64,000 bases of DNA, from positions 41,168,001 to 41,232,000 of the forward strand of contig JBITNC010000001.1 of the NCBI GenBank assembly GCA_050084985.1. The letters run 5' to 3'. The DNA is from Nageia nagi. Taxonomy: Eukaryota > Pinophyta. This document shows positions 58,543 through 64,000 of the stretch, one piece after another. Position numbers and translations under genes: made by a program. Under the pieces are notes generated by a model that saw only the letters and a program-made list of their open reading frames with translations, had not been told where the DNA came from and made no database searches. The stretch's first letter is position 1. Every line of letters begins with the position of its first letter.

Positions 58543-61465
58543 ATTGTTGACTCTGGTTGCACTAATCACCTATGCTTTGAAATTTTTTTTTTGTAAACTT
58601 TCATAAGTATAAAAAAGATGCAGTTGTGATAGGTGATAACTCTACTCTTAAAGTCCAAATAATTGGGAGTGTATTGATTCACGAAAAAGTTTTTGAAAAT
58701 ATCCTCTATATTCCTAAATTAAGGATGAACCTTCTCTTAGTAATGTAAGTTGCTAGAAAAGGGTACTCTTTTAAGTTCAAATCATAATCCTGATGTGTTA
58801 AGAAAGGACTTGCCACTTTGGTTAAAGGATATATAAAAAATAACCTCTACATTGTGAATTAAGTTCCATCAAAGATGTGTCTTACTTTTGGTATGTGTTC
58901 TACGGGCAATCTTTGGCACCATCATTTAGGGCACCTTAACCATAAGAGTATTCAAGTCATAAAAGACCAAGAACTTATGGAAGGTTTGCCTTTAATTTCT
59001 TGTTCGATTGGTCTATGCGAGAAATGCATTCTTAGCAAGATGCATAAATAAAAATTTGAAAAAGATAAGATAACAAGAGCATCTCAATCTCTTCAACTTG
59101 TGCAATTAGATTTGATGGATTTATTTCAAACTAAGTCATTTGGAAGAGCATCTTACATCTTAATCTTCATTGATAAATTTAGTAGGATGACCTTTGGGTA
59201 TCTACTTGAACACAAAGATCAAATTTTTGAGAGTTTTAAGATTTTTAAAACTTTTGCTGATAATCAAATTAACCTTAAAATTAAGATGTTAATATCAAAT
59301 AATAAGGGAGAATATAATAATAATGAGTTCAATAACTATTATGCCAAGTATGGAATCAAGAGGTATTTTACAATTCCATACACTCTTTAGCATTCAAAAG
59401 AAAAAATGGGATAATTATAGAAATGGTTAGATGTATGTTGGGTAAGCTTTTTAGTTTCTTATGGGGTGAAGCTATGAGCATTGCTATTTACACCTTGAAT
59501 AAGTGTCCCATAAAATTCATTCAAGCTAAAACTCCTTTTGAGGCATGTTTAGGAAGAAAACCTAACATTTCACACTTTATGGTGTTTGGTTGTGAAGTAT
59601 TCTCCTACATTTTTTTTAAGAAAAGAAAGAAATTAGATAAAAGAGCTGAAAAATGCATCTTTATGGGTTATGATAGTTAGCATAGAGGCTACAAGATCTA
59701 CTCTCCATCTTACATAGTTGTGTTTATTTTAAAAGATATAAAGTTCAATGAACTTTTTGAAGAATCTAGTTCTAATGAGGATGATAATGATCCAAAGGAC
59801 TCTTTAGTTGCATCTAGCTGGTTAGATATTGATGTAGAAAAGTCACATCAAGAATAAAACTCTCCAACATAAAAGGTAACAAGGAGCATGACCTTGAATA
59901 AATCCTTATTTACCAAGATTGACAATAAGCATGAGTCCTCACGAGTGCTGGATGGAAGCTATGAAAGTGGAGTATGAGGTGCTTATAAAAATAAAACTTG
60001 GAACTTATTTCCTTATCCCAATGAGAAGAATATGATTGAAAATAAGTGGATCTACAAGATCAAGTTCAATTCAATTGAAAATATTGAAACATACAAAGCA
60101 AGGTTAATAACCAAAGATTTTGCTAAGAAATATAATGTAGATTATAAGAAAACCTTTGCTCATATGGCAAAGATGCCTATTATTAGGATTATCCTTGCTC
60201 TTTTTGCTACTCAAGGATGGAAAGTTTTTCAACTTGATATCAATAGTGAATTTCTCAATGGTGACTTAGATGAGAAAATATTCATGAATCAATCAAAAAG
60301 GTTCATTATGGAAGGTAAAGAGTCTTTTATGTGCAAGCTAAAGAAGTCATTATATAGACTTAAGTAAACACTTAGATCCTGGTACAAAAAGATTTTAGGG
60401 TACTTTGCAAATATTAGATTCTACAAATATTTTTTTGACTTCGATCTATATATGCTCAATCAAAGAAAACATGTCTTGATTCTTCTTTATATGGATGATC
60501 TTTTGATTACTAGAAATAATAATAAAATCATTCAAGAGTGCATATTCAAACTTAAAGCAATGTTTAAAATGATTGATCTTGGTCTCTTGCACTACTATCT
60601 TAGAATGCAAGTATATCAATACAAGGATTGTATTTATCTTAGTAAATCTAAGTATATATAAGACATCTTACAAAAGTTTGGAATGGAGGAGTGTAGATAT
60701 GTTGTAATCCCAGTCTCTTCTAGAATCACTATTTCTCTGAGCTTCAACTCTCAGTTAGCTGATGTTATAACCTACAGGTAATTAATTGGTAATCTTTTGT
60801 ATTTAACTATATCCAAGCCAAATATTACCTTTGCATTGAATTTGATGGCATGATTCATGCAGAAAACATATGTTGAGCACCTCAATATTGTTAAACAAAT
60901 CTTAGGGTATGTTCTAGGGATTAAATATCTTGCTTTCAAGTATTCTAAGTTGCCCTCATTTATTCTCTTTACATTTTTAGATTCTAACTATGGAGGAGAT
61001 AGAGATGATAAGAAATCAACCTTTACGTATGTGTTTAGCATTAGTTTAGGTGCTATCTCTTGGGCTTCCATGAAGTAGCCTACTATTTCTCTTTCTACTA
61101 TAGAAGCTAAATACTATGCCATGTCTATTGTAGCCTAGGAAGCCATTTGGCTAAGGCATCTTTTGAAAAAGATTAGGTATAAGAAAATTAGCTTATATTT
61201 GATTTTTTCAATTAATTAATTAGCTATTTCTTTGGCTAAGAATTTTATGTTCCATCAAAGAATAAAACATATGAAAATCCATGCCCTTTTTATTAAAGAG
61301 AAGGTTCTTGATGGCATCATACACGTGGAGTATTGTCCATCCACCTTTAACTCTACTAATTTGTTCACTAAGCCCCTCCCAAAATCTCAATTCTATAAGC
61401 TTAGGGATGCTATTGAGGTGGTGAAGTTACCCTTAAGGGGAGTGAAGTCTAAATTATTATGTTGA
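58543..61465 (+). pseudogene. copia B pol (protease, integrase, RT, RNase H)
   Basis: Protease block VDSGCTNHLCF at 58547-58580; GAG-pre-integrase HHHLGHLNHKS near 58920; integrase open at 59100-59390 with QLDLMDLF, ILIFIDKFSRMTF and MLISNNKGEYNNNEF, where the catalytic Asp is Asn; RT with IENKWIYKIKFNS near 60040, FQLDINSEFLNGDLDEKI, and catalytic box YMDD at 60488-60499; RNase H with LDSNYGGDRDDKKS near 60985, LSTIEAKYYAM near 61095, and a C-terminal block SQFYKLRDAIEVV, stop 61463-61465. About a dozen stops and shifts. Better preserved than A, but not functional. Confidence 0.85.
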
Positions 61466-62153
61466 ATTCATATTTATGATTATAACTTTATCTTTAAGAG
61501 GATTTTATGCTATATAAGATTGATTTTGTTGTACACCTTCGTGGTAAGTTCGCTCTGCATGAGGAACTTGTATAAATTTTTAAAGCAAAAGATTGATCAA
61601 TCTAGCATTGTTTAGTTATCCATATGTGAGGAACTCTTATGTATCTTTTGGCACTATTTAGTTATCCATATATGAGAAACTCATATGTGCATGCTCTATT
61701 TTGTAATGATAGTCAACACATGTTTTATATACAAAAGGTGATTATGCATTTTTGGCATGGCATATTCGTGATGACTTATAGTGCACCATTGATTAGTCAA
61801 TGATGGCATTTATGTGATTCATCTATCCTTATTGATATGAATATGCTACATCTAATTGATCTTGTTATTTGAATTGCTTATGATTTGCAAGTTCCTTTGA
61901 GATTATAGGTTACTTACTTCAAGTATGCAGGCTCTTGGAGACTCTTCATGAATTTCAGTTGGATGACTACTTCATGTACATTGAAATCGATTGTGGTTAA
62001 TGATCGTATTTGGCAAAGTAGTAAGTCTCGAACTAGATCTTTATTACTTCATAAATATGTAAAAAGTTCTCATCTCTATTGTATCTATTTGGAGGAGAAC
62101 TCTCTTACTTTCTCTCTTTCTTCTTTCTATCCTAATATTGCATTAAGAGGGAG

Positions 62154-62653
62154 TTTTGGAATATATAATGCATTATTGTAAAGGTTTTGTAATAATTTTT
62201 TTTGTAAGTTCACTAATACTTAAGGGTATCATTTGATACCTTAAGTATTTAAGTGAATATGATAATGTAACTTATCCTACACTCCATGTCATGAGCATGC
62301 CCCTTAGGTAAAAGGATGTGTATGTCATGCTTTTGTACATTGGATGAAAAGGTGATCTAAAGAAGGATTTTAGTCTATAAATAGAAGGCTTCATATTTAT
62401 GATTATACACTAATTATGGAGTAAATTTATGCTATAGGATAGTGCTTAGGAGTTGAGATTAGGAGGATTATAAGAGAGTTGTATTTGTGATTGAAGTAAA
62501 GATCTAGTTAGTGGATGTACTTCTAGTTGGAGGAACCACTTACATCTAGTGTCACTTTGTGAGATTATCTTCTTGAGTTTTCTTGATGTTAGTATGAGCT
62601 TTTATGTGATCTTGAAAATATAGAGTTGCTTATGTTATAGTTCAATTCTCACA
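62154..62653 (+). repeat. 3' LTR of copia B
   Basis: 500 bp, preceded by the purine tract AAGAGGGAG and ending TTCAATTCTCACA. TATA box at 62375-62384. Confidence 0.9.
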
Positions 62654-63194
62654 CCTTTTTCTATCAAATCTATTTTAGTCACCTTAGATTACTTTTTAGT
62701 GTAAATGGAGAGCATAAGTGAACAAGATAGAAAAATATTAAATGACTTGGTTTATTTATTTGTACAATCCCTTCCCAAACAATTAAGAAGTAAATAAACT
62801 TTAGGAACTTTAAACAAATAAAAATATAAAAATGATGCATTTTAATACTGATATTCAATACCCTCCCCTACATGCATTCTAAGCATATGGATAAAAAATG
62901 AGGTGTTTATTTTTTATTCCCAATCTTAATTCCTAAGGTGCACTTGCATTATTGATAAGAATAAAAATTTGACCTTCTATTCTGAATTGCTAACATTTTA
63001 ACATAGTCATTGGCATTTTGATCTAGTTGTTGGAGTTTGATATCTAATTGCTGATGATTCCACAACTTGAACTTGGAAAAACATAGAACACAAAAAATAA
63101 AATCAACTTCACTACCATATGATATAAATCACAAAAATAGGTATAAAGATATGAAAACCCCTTGTATTTCATCATTGATGTTGTTTGCATGCAA
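62654..63194 (-). other. Leader of the Tat-like element, outer part
   Basis: Non-coding sequence between copia B and the primer site of the Tat-like element; no gene or repeat seen. Confidence 0.5.
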
Positions 63195-63215
63195 GGGGCC
63201 CTCCTAGTGCTAGAA
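63195..63215 (-). other. Putative primer-binding site of the Tat-like element
   Basis: TTCTAGCACTAGGAGGGCCC on the minus strand directly follows the 5' LTR end (AGTACAACA). It is absent from the outer side of the 3' LTR, as expected. It is not the initiator Met type; which tRNA it pairs with was not determined. Confidence 0.5.
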
Positions 63216-64000
63216 TGTTGTACTCAAAAACTAACCTTATTAACAAACAAGATAAGACATGTCACAACTAACATTTTTCTTTATTACTCATGAATAGACC
63301 TCAATGATACAATTAGGAATCTATTTTGATTTGTTACCTTTCAAAAGAGATTTTTACAAAATAATATTTTGGCCTTTGTAGGCTTGTTTACAATGTATAC
63401 AAGCCTCAAAAACTATCTTTTAAAATTTGTAAAAAGTTTGAATATCTCTATTCTCTTCTCCATATGACTCTCTCTATTTAGTTCTACTACTCTACACCTG
63501 TGGACCCTACACACATGCGAATAGAAAAGACATCAAACATATTTATTCATATCATAAATAAGCATAATATTGAACATAAACAAGCATAGAAAATGTAAAA
63601 AAAATAATGCATTTAACTCAATAAATTTGAATGTGTTTTGATAGAATACCTTTGCATTCAAATTGGGTCCCTTTGCTTCATTATAGAAGGCTTTATTTAT
63701 AGATTTTAGAAACCTATAAAGTTTTCAAATTTGAGACAAAAATTAGGATAAATAAGCCTATCCATCTTTTTCATGGCTATGATCCGAAGCTTAGATGCGT
63801 GGGATGGATGATGAGTCATTTTTTATCCCTTGCCTTCTTCCCAAGATGCTTCAAGAGTTGCAATTTTTATTTTGCTTTTACCAGTTATAAAGTCATCGAT
63901 GTCCATATATCGAACGTTGATGTATGACCTAAGTCACCAATAATCAAAGTCAAATGCTGGCGATTAAAAGACTATGGTTAACTTTTTTATTTTATTTAAT
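63216..64000 (-). repeat. 5' LTR of the Tat-like element (cut by window edge)
   Basis: 785 bases of an LTR whose other copy is at 26840-27664. By alignment about 50 bases are missing beyond the edge. Confidence 0.87.

Larger units (their letters stand above)
54098..62653 (+). mobile_element. Ty1/copia retrotransposon B, same family as A
   Basis: LTRs 54098-54593 and 62154-62653 match each other and those of element A. Initiator tRNA-Met-type primer site follows the 5' LTR and a purine tract precedes the 3' LTR. The order gag, protease, integrase, RT, RNase H is complete. LTR divergence is roughly 8-9 percent by eye. The terminal bases are mutated (TGCTAAAATG and TTTTGGAATA for TGTTGGAATG). 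Flanking 5-mers ACGCT (54093-54097) and CCTTT (62654-62658) do not match, so no target duplication is evident. It lies within the leader of the Tat-like element. Confidence 0.93.
26840..64000 (-). mobile_element. Tat-like Ty3/gypsy retrotransposon, ~19.4 kb after removing two nested elements
   Basis: A direct repeat at 26840-27664 and 63216-64000 has LTR ends and flanks a minus-strand gag-pol. The right copy is preceded on its inner side by a primer-site-like sequence and the left copy by a purine tract, as required for a minus-strand element. Two RNase H domains (37440-37680 archaeal type, 37760-38250 retroviral type) and an antisense extra ORF between pol and the 3' LTR are hallmarks of the Tat lineage. 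Internal insertions: Sirevirus-like element 42460-51735 and copia B 54098-62653. The last ~50 bases of the 5' LTR and the right target duplication lie beyond the window. All coding parts are broken. Confidence 0.85.

Noticed and set aside
1-64000. tRNA, rRNA or other structural RNA genes
   Set aside because: None was recognised on reading; short tRNA-like matches are the primer-binding sites of the retrotransposons.

Overview
The window is plant nuclear DNA: AT-rich, gene-poor and built almost entirely of decayed, nested LTR retrotransposons. The evidence for a plant is Ty1/copia and Ty3/gypsy elements of plant type, primer-binding sites complementary to initiator tRNA-Met, a Sirevirus-like copia element, a Tat-like Ty3/gypsy element with two RNase H domains and an antisense plant-mobile-domain (PMD) reading frame, and one exon of a host VTI1-type v-SNARE gene. 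The density and age of the insertions suggest a large genome (a gymnosperm or large-genome angiosperm). The sequence alone does not settle which.

Layout. 1-1785: 5' half of a Ty3/gypsy element on the minus strand (RT start, protease, zinc knuckle, gag), cut by the window edge. 4726-4878: last coding exon of a VTI1-like SNARE on the plus strand, the only clear host gene. 6960-8815: a degenerate tandem array of about ten ~185-bp monomers. 8853-10432: an unrecognised, stop-riddled plus-strand reading frame. 11664-12880: RNase H end and integrase of a second minus-strand Ty3/gypsy element. 15651-26137: a plus-strand PMD pseudogene, split by copia element A (17113-25353, TSD GTATC) and apparently with introns. 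26344-26832: an unrecognised minus-strand coding remnant. 26840 to beyond 64000: a Tat-like Ty3/gypsy element on the minus strand.

The Tat-like element is the backbone of the right 37 kb. From left to right it shows the 3' LTR (26840-27664), a polypurine tract, a ~0.8-kb tandem duplication, an antisense PMD frame (29878-31466), a long non-coding stretch, an unknown sense frame (34946-35800), integrase, archaeal-type RNase H, RNase H, RT, protease, gag, leader, and PBS plus 5' LTR (63216 onward). Its gag is interrupted by a Sirevirus-like copia element (42460-51735, perfect TSD TAAAA) and its leader by copia element B (54098-62653, same family as A). Removing both leaves an element of roughly 19.4 kb.

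By-eye LTR divergence fits the nesting order: Sirevirus pair lowest (a few percent), copia A and B about 8-10 percent, Tat pair higher. All coding regions of mobile elements carry in-frame stops, frameshifts or lost catalytic residues, and many stops look like C-to-T deamination products. No element appears autonomous. Percentages are visual estimates, not computed alignments.
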